From Raphanus sativus (Eukaryota > Streptophyta > Magnoliopsida > Brassicales > Brassicaceae), in assembly GCF_000801105.2 (NCBI RefSeq), contig NC_079516.1, positions 13,888,001 through 13,952,000 on the forward strand: 64,000 nucleotides of DNA. The letters run 5' to 3'. The notes beneath the pieces are model-generated. The model saw nothing but the letters and a program-made list of their open reading frames with translations, did not search any database and had not been told where the DNA came from. Numbering within the stretch: position 1 is the first letter of the stretch; each line of letters opens with the position of its first letter. The translations under genes were made by a program, and so were the position numbers. Shown one piece after another: positions 10,330-20,129 of the stretch.

Positions 10330-11575
10330 TTTTAAAACTAGTTTTTGGTTTTTGATTATCCAAAATCCATTTTTTACCCAGTCATGATTTTGACAAAAGT
10401 AGTTTTCCTATTTTTTAGGGAAACTAGTTTTTACTTGCTTTTACCTTTTTCTACATAGAAACCAAAATCTCCCTTTTCTTTGTTTCTCACGACCAAAAGC
10501 CAAAAAACTTTTTTTTTATTTTTTAAAAATATCACTAAATTTAGATAAATAAAGAGTATATAATAAGTACACTTCTCAGTCTACAAAACATACAAAACAA
10601 ACGTGAAACAACATTACTTTTTTTAAGTAACTAGAGTTATATCTTTACTACTTATTGAAACAATTAATTAACGTAAATTTATTTATTTTTAATCAATATT
10701 TTTGTACCATAAGTTTTATACCAAATTAATTAAAGCTTTAAATTAAAAGTATAATAATTTTGTTACATTTTAATTACTTTTGTATTTTAAAAAAATCTAT
10801 TAATTTTTATGTAAATTTATTGTTTTCCATTTTTTATAATATTATAAAATTTTAGTTTATTCAAATAATATAAATATTATTATGTACTATACCATATGTG
10901 TAGACTTATATTTGCCACAATTTTAAAAGTCTTTGTTAATTTGTGTTAAATTTTTTATTTAAATTTGTAAATATTATTATCAACAACTATTTAATTCTAA
11001 ATTTTAATATAAAAGTATTGCATATACAGTTAAATTCTACCCATATAATTAAAATTTTGAAGCTAACCATTAATGAATATATATAGATTATAGTTACGAT
11101 AAAGTTTTATTTAAAAAATATGTCTACACATTTTACTTAAATTTTACATGTACGGCTTTCTACATATATTATGTATACAAGTTTATAAAATAATTTTTGT
11201 ATATATATATATAAGTTTATGTTTAAAACATTGAATTAAAATTTTAAATTTATGTTTAAACATAAGATTAAAATTTTAAATTTATGTTTAAACATGGAAT
11301 TTTATTATTTTGTGTTCTCTCTTTTTTATAATTTCAAAATAAGTTTATGTATGTTTTGGTAATGATATTTTATATTTTATTATTTTAAAAGTAAAAAACC
11401 AAAAAGACAAAAACCAAAAATCAAAAACTAAAAACCAAAATCATCAATCGTGTTTTTCAAAAAGGTAAAATCTACTGCAAAATCAAAAACCAAAAATCAA
11501 AATCTAAAATACAAAAACCAAAAACTAAAAACCAAAAACTAAAATCCAAAATCTAAAAACCGAACAAACAATCAT
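10330..11575. mobile_element. AT-rich insertion with inverted ends, probable non-autonomous DNA element
   Basis: Compared with the NLR2 upstream region this stretch is extra. Its left end reads as AGTTTTTGGTTTTTGATT-type sequence and its right end carries many copies of the reverse motif (AAAAACCAAAAACTAAAA around 11400-11560). That makes imperfect terminal inverted repeats of some tens of bases. There is no open reading frame of note. Superfamily is not clear; a hAT- or MULE-derived MITE-like element is possible. Confidence 0.45.
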
Positions 11576-13085
11576 CAACTTAATCTATGAAAGATATGAA
11601 CAACTGAGATGAAATAAATATGCAAAATACAAAAAAATAAAAATCACCTGTTGAAACTCGATCGCTTTTGGTCCAACTGATCTGTATAGAGAAAATATGC
11701 GAATGTGTTTTAGTTAGAATTCAGCAGAAGACCTGTTACAAAGAGTTGATTATTCTCGGTCAAGACCGACACAAACCAGCTGTATACACGTATAACCATT
11801 TATTCACGTTAAGGAGTGAATCTATTGTAGCCACTTACATTTTGGCTGAGAAAATAAGGGTACAATACGTAGGGCCTAATAGTACAAGTTTCTATTACAA
11901 TTACTAGGAAACGAATCAGCTTATTCGCGCGGGCATATAAGTTTTTTTAATAACAATCAAATTGCTTAAAATATTAATAAACTGATTATTTTATTTTATT
12001 TTCACTTATTTATTATTTTATTTTTATTTGTGTTTACCTCAAACATTTGTTAATTTATTTTATCATATACAAAATTTGCAAGATATATTATAAATGAACA
12101 TATTATGTTATGGAAATAAAATGCTTAACAGACTAAAAGAAACTCAAGATAAAAAATGTTATAAGATATGTAATAAATAAAATGTGTTGAAATTTATTTA
12201 ACTGAATTTGGTATACTCTCTCCATTGAATGTAATCTTATCCGTAACTACCCTAAGATTTAAAGAAATTTCAAACTTAACTTAAACTTTTAAATGAATCC
12301 GTGATAGGGGTGTTCAATATGGTAAAACCAAACTAAAACCGAAATAGAGAAATTGATTTTAATTCGATAATACCAAACATACCGAATGTCATTTAAAAAC
12401 AAATCGCAATATATGAATATTGTTTGGTATATAAACCGATTAAACTGAATAGACTGATCAGTTAAAATATAGTAGTATAATTATATGTAAATTATATAAG
12501 ATAGTTAAGAATATTACATAATTTATTTTATTGATATGATCTTCATATTCAAAATATTTATTTTAGTAATTTATTATTTTATTTATTTAAATTTAAAAGT
12601 TTTGTTTTATTTTTATCAAACAAATAAAAATAAATTTTACCTTTTTAACAAATATGTGTGCTAATAGTTAGTTATTTACAATACTATGGATTCAACCTCT
12701 GTCATCTTCTGAGACTCCTATCTTAAGACCCGAAGCATTCTAATCTGGATAATATAATCTATGAAAGATTATGAGCAATTGAGATGATATAAATATGCAA
12801 AATACAAAAACTAAAAATCACCTGTTGAAAATCGCTTTTCGTTCAACTGATCCGTATAAAGAAAATATGCGAAAAGTGTTTTAGACTTTTCGTTAGAACG
12901 AAGCTGAAGACCTATTATAAATTTATTACAGAGGGTTGATTATTCTCAGTCAACACCAACCGACACGAACCAGCTGTATTCACGATAAAGGAGTGAATCT
13001 CTTGTGGCGACTTACGTTTTGTCTGAAAAGAAAAGGGGGTAGTACGTGGGGCCTAATGGTACGAGTTTGTATTACAAATTTACAA
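11576..13085. repeat. Duplicated NLR promoter/5'UTR segment (two copies)
   Basis: About 330 bp at 11576-11907 recurs at 12735-13080 with small differences: shared blocks include CTATGAAAGAT, AATATGCAAAATACA, AAAATCACCTGTTGAAA and ACGAACCAGCTGTAT-type sequence. A shorter version lies upstream of NLR2 (29250-29660). On the minus strand each copy carries the CAACAG|GTGATT donor of the presumed 5'UTR intron. W-box cores (GGTCAA at 11758-11763, AGTCAA at 12948-12953; TTGACC and TTGACT on the transcribed strand) are consistent with WRKY control of a defence gene. The 800 bp between the copies are AT-rich with nothing recognised. Confidence 0.65.
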
Positions 13086-13610
13086 TGATTTGATCTTCTT
13101 TCTAATGAAATAAAAGTTGTAACATTTTCTTTAAACGCTGTGGAAAGGTTATAATCTTGTTAAAACAAAGGGAAAAATTATTGTTGTTAAATGTAGTAAG
13201 TATCATTGAAAATATCATGAAACATAGCGTTTAAGAGCTTATGAAAGAAGTAAAATAGGAAAAACAAAAGGAAGATTAGTAAATAAAATTTAAGAGCTTT
13301 AACTTTTGTTGTCGAAACGGTTAGTCAATGGATCACATTCACATGCATATTATAGTGTCTAGAAAACACATAGGAAACAGACAATAGGAACAAACATCTC
13401 TAGCGGTTTTAGCTAATAACTTGTATCTCTATGTGTTTCTTGCATCACCAGCAAGTAGAGATGTCTATGGTTTACCCATGTCCAAACGCATTTGGATTAA
13501 ACCAAATTACACTAACAAATAAAATGTTCAATTGGATTTAACCAATTAGAGTATTAGACCCAAGTGGACATGAACTGTCCAATGATATAAAAATCATAGG
13601 GTTTATATTT
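13086..13610. other. AT-rich spacer, nothing recognised
   Basis: No gene, RNA or repeat structure was recognised here. It leads into the minisatellite. Confidence 0.5.
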
Positions 13611-13611
13611 T

Positions 13612-14290
13612 GAGGAAAAAATCAAATTTTCCTTCCAAAACCGTATATCGAGATTTCCCGCCAAAACCGTAAAATCGAGATTTCCCGCAAAAATCATAAA
13701 TTTGAGATTTCCCGTCAAAATTGTAAAATCAAGTTTTCGATTTTTCCCGCCAAAACCGTTAAATCAAGATTTCTCGCCAAAACCGTAAAATCGAGATTTC
13801 CCGCCAAAATTGTAAAATCGAGTTTTCGGATTTCCCTCCAAAACCGTAAAATCGAGTTTTCGTGCCCAAATCGTAAAGTCGAATTTTCGGATTTTCCCGT
13901 CAAAACCGTAAAATCGAGTTTTTCCGCCAAAACCTTAGAATCAAGTTTTTCCGCCAAAACCGTAAAATCGAGTTTTTTCGCAAAACCACTAATTGAATTT
14001 CTTCGCCAAAACCGTAAAATCAAGTTTTCCTGCCAAAGCTATAAAATCGAAATTTCCCGCCAAAACCGTAAAATCGAGATTTCTCGCCAAAACCACTAAT
14101 TGAGTTTTCTCGCTAAAACCGTAAAATCTAGTTTTTCTGCCAAAGCTATAAAATCGAGATTTCCTGCCAAAACTGTAAAATCAAGATTTTCCGTCAAAAC
14201 CGTAAAATCGAGTTTTCCCGTCAAAACCGTAAAATCGAGTTTTCCGCCAAAACCGTAAAATCGAGTTTTCCCACCAAAATCGTATATATG
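13612..14290. repeat. 27-bp minisatellite with E2F-type motifs
   Basis: About 24 imperfect copies of a 27-bp unit (core TTTCCCGCCAAAACCGTAAA) fill this stretch, with occasional 34-35-bp variants. Exact TTTCCCGC, the E2F consensus, occurs at 13654, 13681, 13743, 13797 and 14053, with many one-mismatch forms. Because 27 is a multiple of three, minus-strand frames read a repeating KLDFTVLAG-like peptide; I regard this as a by-product and not a gene. Amplification of E2F sites by transposons is documented in Brassica. Confidence 0.85.
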
Positions 14291-14425
14291 CTTTTGAATT
14301 CTACAAAACATAGTAAATTATGTTAAAAATAAATTTTTAAATGTTAAAACTGATTTTGCATTTGGGCTTATGCGGAATGCCCATTTCGAAATGGCAATTT
14401 GGTTTGGACAATTTGGATTTGGTGT

Positions 14426-14670
14426 GGAGACGTTTGTAGTACACTACCCTGGATATCCATGGTCTATCTCCCGAGCCCTAGAGGCTCTCGGGGTATCCAA
14501 GGGATCACAACGGTATGCCTCCCTTACATTGTGTGCTGATATCATCTTAAATTCATTGTTCCCAGCTCCGACCACTGGCAAGTAGCAGTGTCTGTATTGT
14601 TTGACGAGCGACCTGTGTGGACAAGAGATTCCATAGTCCAACGACTACTTGATAAAGGTCTTAAACAAGA
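14426..14670 (+). pseudogene. Patchwork copy of TFIIIC subunit 5 exons
   Basis: Bases 14426-14514 match the end of exon 1 of the TFIIIC5 gene (20176-20264), with most of the intact exon and the following GT. A short piece of intron 1 and a few bases like exon 2 (TGTGCTGATAT) follow. Then 14564-14668 match exon 7 (from about 21567) with a small deletion that removes one of the two tandem CAATGG units. Exons 3-6 are missing. This is a non-functional, internally deleted genomic copy. It sits directly beside the minisatellite, as gene pieces captured by transposons often do. Confidence 0.85.
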
Positions 14671-15425
14671 TGCATGTTTTTTTTTTAGCTTTGGTCTGTT
14701 ATTTGGCTTTCTAATTCACTGTAGAATGAGAAAAAGAGGAGGAGAAGCTTAATGTTTGTTGCATGGTTACAGGGAACTCAGTATCATAACGCAGTCTAGA
14801 AGTTCATGGATGTGTGCAAGAGGAGGAGATGATTAATGGATTACATGTCTGAGGACTCATGGATTAAAGAATGGCTGGTTACATGTCTGAGATATCCACT
14901 TCCAAGTTACAACATGAGCAGGCATATATGCTTTGCTGTTTTGAGGAGGAAACAGAGACTACTGGGCTGTAGCAGGAGGGATGTGTTTGTGTTTATGCCT
15001 TTGATAAATGCTGAAGAGGTCAACTAATGACTTGAGCTACACGAAAAACTTGAACTAGTCACAAAATCTAGTCTCTACAAGTCTTCACTAGGTTATGTGT
15101 AACCAAGATATCTCTCACCCTATTTTTTGGACAAGATGTATGCAGGTCTGCTTCTGTCTCAGCATTTGTTGAAACTAGACATTTTGCTTCAGACTCTAAT
15201 TTGGGGAGCAGCGTTCCTCGGCAAGTTGAGAAACCAATGACTCTTTAGCTTTCATCAGTTCCTCTTTTTTGATTTGCTTATCTCAAAGATATACAAGAAA
15301 CAAACTTAAGCACAAGTGCGTCCATAAGCAGGTGAGATATATTGTAACCAAGATTTGTCTTTATATATTCTATCTGGAAAGCAAGCAACTGTTCTTTTTC
15401 ATTATCTCAGAGTTCATGAGACCAA
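14671..15425. other. Spacer without recognised gene
   Basis: Short frames exist (for example 14836-15027) but have no family resemblance I recognise. A 20-base direct repeat around GGATTACATGTCTGAG lies near 14850 and 14880. Nothing else is supported. Confidence 0.4.
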
Positions 15426-15429
15426 GCAA

Positions 15430-16930
15430 GTCTCCAGCTAGAATGAAACTGCAGCTGATTTCTTTTCTCTTTCATCACCCATAAGTTCTTGCCTGCTGAT
15501 TCAATAAAACTCAGTGCCCTGCAAGCCAGGGGCAACATGATTCCGAGATAATGAGATATTATTCAAAACCAAAATCAAGCTGAGTAGGATCAGTATGCCC
15601 AAAGTTGAAACAATTCTTCTAAACAAAAATAAAAGGATATTCTTCTTCATGGAGAATTCACTCAATGTTTTACCAAAAAAAATTCACTCAAAGGTCTCAT
15701 TTCCTGGCAAGAAGTCTACAAACAATACATGGCAAGAATGCCTAATCTTACTGATTAAATTTTGGACAAGGTTAGCCGATGAGATGCAGGAAGTTAAACT
15801 CTTCTGATACAGGTATAAAGAGGAGAGTCGCAAAGGCCACGTGGCAAGAGTAGGTTTTTAGAGTTGACTTTCAACGGAAACAAGGAAGGACACGTGTTAA
15901 CAGTTGATCGATCGAAGTAACAGTTTGTTAGAGTCGTTAGAACAGAGTATAGAGAAACAGAGTCATGCAATTTTAGATTCATTCACAAAATGTGATTCTT
16001 CTTAGACCTGTAAAAAACTGTAATTTTCCAGGTTCATTGTTAGAGAGGATTGTTCTTATTCGGAATGTTCTACAATTGAGCTACTGAATCTGTGTTTATT
16101 TGAAGCATTGTTTCGGTTTCATACATGTGAACTATTAGAGATATGTTGGACCAAAAGATATATTAGAGATATGTTGGACCGAATATATTTCTAATATGAA
16201 CCTTGTTAACCTCTGTCATCTTCTGAGGATCTTATCTTAAGACCTGAATGCATTAATAGTTGTCTTACCGGATGATAGTTGTAGAACCTAAAATCTACAC
16301 TCAGTATTTTGCAGTGTTTGTAAAGTAAACTAGGGAATGATAAAAGATGTATGCATCAATATCATTAGAACACAACGATGTAATCGGAATTCGGTTGACA
16401 ATAATGGATTTTTATTGATTAAGAGGTCGATACAAGAAATAACTAAGAGATTGACTATAACAAGGAGATCGATCTAAATCGGGATCTAAGACAAAGTGAG
16501 AAAGGTAAAATGTGTGTACTGCTCTCTCTCTAGGGTTTGCGCCTCCACTTAATGTTAATCTACTCCTTCCTTTTATAATGTCGACTCTGCCTTCCTTGTA
16601 ACGAGCTCCGCGATCTCCGGGATTGCGGCGACCTCTTCCTCACATCATCGACGTCGTCATGGGCCTTCTCTTTCATGGCTCATCTATTTAAATCTTGCAC
16701 CATTTAATCTAGGTCGAAAATTGGGTCCAACAATAGTCTGTCTCCAAGTCAGGCTTGGGATACAATACTTGTCTATCTTAGGTCTATCTTGCTTGGTGAT
16801 CAACACCACTAAAATTTTCAACTTCTGCAGAGCTATGATCTTTCTATGGTTGCGGATTCGTGCCATCTTATGATGTCTAGTCAGATTTATCAACATCTTT
16901 GCAGGATCTTCCACATCTTTTGTGTGAGCG
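15430..16930. repeat. Duplicated segment, copy B (split by a solo LTR)
   Basis: This is the partner of 4047-4935. It runs from GCTAGAATGAAACTGCAG near 15440 to 16279, is interrupted by a 453-bp LTR, and continues from 16733 to about 16880. Copy A has no LTR at the same point, so it shows the pre-insertion state. Confidence 0.75.
16275..16737. mobile_element. Solo LTR (453 bp) with 5-bp target duplication
   Basis: The element at 16280-16732 begins TGTAGAACC and ends GGTCCAACA, the TG...CA form of an LTR. It is flanked by ATAGT at 16275-16279 and 16733-16737. There is no internal region, so it is a solo LTR left by recombination. On the minus strand it starts TGTTGGACC, and an AATAAAAATCC polyadenylation-like signal near 16410 is on that strand, suggesting minus orientation. 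It is inserted in copy B of the local duplication and absent from copy A. Confidence 0.85.
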
Positions 16931-17620
16931 CACTTGAACCTATATTGCAGGATTTGGTATATGGGGCTCACGAAACAGAGAATCTTGAGACTCTTTCAGA
17001 AGGCACTTGGGATAAATGTTTACAGGAGTACAACCTATCATCCCCAGAAAAATGGATATTCAGAAAGGACTATTCATACTTTAGAAGATATCTTCAGGAC
17101 TTGTGTTTTAGAATGATAACAGAACTGGGGAAAAATATTTACCTTTAGCAGAGTTTTTCACAACAACTCTCATTTGAGTATTGAGATAGCGCCATATGAG
17201 GCTCTTTATGGTTTGTCTCGTCGTACACCACTTTTTTGGATATAAGTGGGGGAGCGACGAGACTTAGAACCAACAATGGTTCAGGAGACAGTAGAGCAAG
17301 TTGAAAAGCTCAAGACTCAGCTTAAGGAAACCCATGACCGCCAGAAGAGTTATGCAGATAAGTGTCATAAGGATTTGGAGTTTCAGGTAGGAGATTTAGT
17401 ATACCTGAAAATGAGGATATTTTAGGTGGATCTAAAAATCGGAAGCGAAGGAAACTTAAGCCGAGATATATGGGACGGTACCCCATTTGGAGAGGATTGG
17501 AGCAGTAGCTTATAGATTGCATTTATCAGCAGAGTTGTCAGACTTCCATGATGTGTTTCATGTATCGGTTTTGAGGGAAGTCGGGAGAGAGCCAAAGCTC
17601 ATTTTGCAGTAGTCAACAAG
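16930..17620 (+). pseudogene. Ty3/gypsy integrase C-terminal relic
   Basis: Translation in several frames gives the conserved end of gypsy polyproteins: LFQKALGINVYRSTTYHPQK, ERTIHTLEDIFRTCVLE, a block matching PYEALYG, TVEQVEKLKTQLKETHD, QKSYADKCHKDLEFQVGDL and LSDFHDVFHVSVLRE. Frameshifts occur near 17110, 17230 and 17430. Protease, RT and RNase H are missing. It is a dead fragment unrelated to the adjacent solo LTR as far as can be seen. Confidence 0.85.
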
Positions 17621-18110
17621 TCATCGTGGTAAAAAAAAATTTTTGCACCTTGTCAGCCAGTTGAGATTATAGATCGGTGAGTGAAAGATGTTCAGCTTGG
17701 AGTATATGTTTAGCTGAATTTATCAACATTTTATAACAATTTTAAATTTTTCAAGAGTTATATAAATTATTTGTAAATTCTCTTAAATTTGGTAGGAGAA
17801 ACACCTTTTAATCCACATTTCCATTCGAACTTTATGAAGAGCATGTCTTAATAAAAAGAAATAACGTTTTCAATAGTTATCAACACAGGATCAACATGAT
17901 CGTAAGCAGAAGACTAATAGGCTAAATACTACACATAGTAAGAATACATCTTTTATTTTTTCTGTGTTTACAATCTCTCTTCTTATTCTTTTTATTCTTT
18001 GATTGTGTTGAACGTGTGTGAAAAATGTGTGTTAAGTTGATCAAATGATCTTGTTGTTACTTCTTAGGGAAACAAAATAGAAAGCAACGTATGAAATGTA
18101 TTCTCGTTGG
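17621..18110. other. AT-rich spacer, nothing recognised
   Basis: No gene or structured repeat was found. Confidence 0.4.
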
Positions 18111-18890
18111 TGCAAGCGATATTTATGACCCCATAAAATATCCCCTCCAAAGTATGGTGTGTTGAGGCTTCTTAAAGAAAGTGAGAAACAATTGTGGTTG
18201 GAAACGGCTCATCAAAGGAAATATTGGTTTAGATCGTTTGTCGATCTTGAAAACATAAAACTAGATGTGGATGAAGCAAAAGTGGCATGCATTAATTTTG
18301 ATGTGTTTCAAATTATCCATATTGCTTCATATTTCATGGATCATTGGTTTGAATGGATTAACTTCTTTGTGATCGATAAAACGATTGTTGATTGTTGAGA
18401 CTATTTTTCAGTCATAGTTAGAGAATGGGTACCTTTAACAGTTTGAAGTTGAAAAACAAGTTCAAATACGCCCATGCCTTAGCGCGTGAGAGAACTTGTT
18501 GCAAATATTAGGACTTGTTGCAAATGTCAAACAATATATCTACTCGCTCATAGCAATCGTGCTCCACATAATGGCATTTCAAATGTCAGCGTATGATAAA
18601 ACTTTATCTCTCTGTATATTAATGTTTTGTTAATGTCTTATGGTTAACTATGAAAGAAAAAGTTGATATAGCGGATATTCTATTATAAAGCACTTGGTAT
18701 ACAATACAGCTCGCTTCTTTGGACGTCCTCTAAATGTTCTCTTAATAACTGGTGATGCCAATTTCGTTGAGCTAGTGGAAGCACTAAGAGTTATTGACAT
18801 CAAGGTATATCTGGTAGGCCTAGCAATTGCGCTAAAATCTCCAAGAGGCGGTGAAACCATATCAGCAGTTCGAGTAATGGAATGTTAACA
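18111..18890 (+). pseudogene. NYN-domain (limkain/MARF1-type) nuclease relic
   Basis: The stretch at 18694-18885 reads FFGRPLNVLLITGDANFVEL followed by VEALRVIDIKVYLVG, which fits the C-terminal half of NYN (PIN-like) domains, where an LISGD-type motif holds a catalytic Asp. Upstream, 18159-18398 has FRSFVDLENIKLDVDEAKVA, which could be the first NYN strand with its Asp, as in FWDIENC-type motifs. Stops separate the parts, so it cannot make a complete protein. Small NYN-domain gene families are common in Brassicaceae. The assignment rests on short motifs. Confidence 0.5.
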
Positions 18891-19780
18891 TTACACTTAA
18901 TTATTAAACTCTGTCTGATTTATGTGTACCAACAAAGAGTGTACAAGTCATGTACTAAGTTATAGTTTTATCTTTGAATGGAAAATCACATCTCATGGAA
19001 AATCACCCGGATAAGAATGTCATCTTGGTTGCGATCTCTGTTGCCAAAACGTATATAAATAAATAAAATCTTATGTAATTCCATGTTTATTTCATGAGTA
19101 TATTGTTAAATATAATCATCAATATTTCTCAAACCCTTTTTGAATTCAACCAAAACACATATCATATTGGTGTTTTCGTTGTTAAATCTCACATATAGTA
19201 TCAACAATACTCTACTAAAACTATAAACTGTTAGAAGTTGTGATATATAAACATCGATTGGATAATCCAAGAGATACACATATTTTTCATTGATCCTTTT
19301 TCACATATTGAAAACTCTTGAATATACATATCCATACTCTTTGCATCAAAAATCTGATACATGTGGTATAGACTATTGAAATTAGGTAATTCACCATGAA
19401 AATTTGCATATTTTCACATGGTATTTTCAAAGTTGAGTATTATGATTAAAACTAAAAAAAATTGTCCCGATAACAAGAGATTTAAATAGAATTACAAAAT
19501 CAATGAAAACTAAACTTTTTAAATAACAAGAGATTTTACGTGGAATTTAAAATTTCATAAATCCAATAACAAAAGACTCTAATAAGATTTTTAAAATTCA
19601 TAAACCAATAACAAAAAGTTTCTAAATCAGGTAAAATCCAACCACCAATTAACCCACACCTTAGACTTATAGAAAGAAGATTAAAAATGATCAAACCGGT
19701 CAATCCGGTCTGGACTAACCAGCATGAGATCAGATATCGAAATTCACATATAAACACTAAAACGCAGCCGTTTTAATCAA
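18891..19780. other. AT-rich intergenic region with a dispersed repeat
   Basis: About 170 bp at 19140-19310 recurs at about 33565-33750 (shared CATATTGGTGTTTTC, AAACTGTTAGAA and AACATC-ATTGGAT blocks). No coding sequence was found. The last 100 bases lead into the TFIIIC5 5' region. Confidence 0.5.
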
Positions 19781-20129
19781 TTCGCCATAAAGGCTGGAGG
19801 CAAAAAAGCTCCGGTGATTCCTTCTCCTCCCGGCGCTCTCCAACTACTTCCTGCTCCGGTGATCCGTCTGATCCGTCTCAATTTCGAGATCCATTCCGAT
19901 CCGTAACCGCCACTTCTGGTACACCATCGCTATCTCTCTCTGTCTAGCCTCTGCCTAATTTGACTAAAGTCTCACTTTCTTCCATGGTTTCGAAGCTCTA
20001 GGTTTCAGTCAATAGGTTCATTGTAATTTGAGCTTGAGTTCACTGCGAACATCGACACATAGTAACGATAGATAAGCTAATTGTAGGTATCTTTTGCATC
20101 TACAGGGAGGTGAGATTTGGAGAGAAAGG

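Larger units (their letters stand above)
10169..11645 (-). other. Probable 5'UTR intron of NLR1, enlarged by insertions
   Basis: On the minus strand, TTTGAACAG just upstream of the NLR1 start is a good 3' splice site, and CAACAG|GTGATT near 11645 is a good 5' splice site. The same two signals are present close together upstream of NLR2, where the intervening sequence is only a few hundred bases. In NLR1 the interval holds a poly(A)-tailed insertion at 10229-10260 and about 1.25 kb of extra AT-rich DNA between roughly 10330 and 11575. No coding sequence is seen. The intron is inferred, not proven. Confidence 0.5.

Noticed and set aside
13715..14311. Minus-strand frames encoding repeated KLDFTVLAG-like peptides
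   Set aside because: They are a by-product of the 27-bp minisatellite, with no gene context or conserved start.
16684..16971. Minus-strand frame spanning the solo LTR edge
   Set aside because: Crosses the LTR boundary and target duplication and has no family resemblance.
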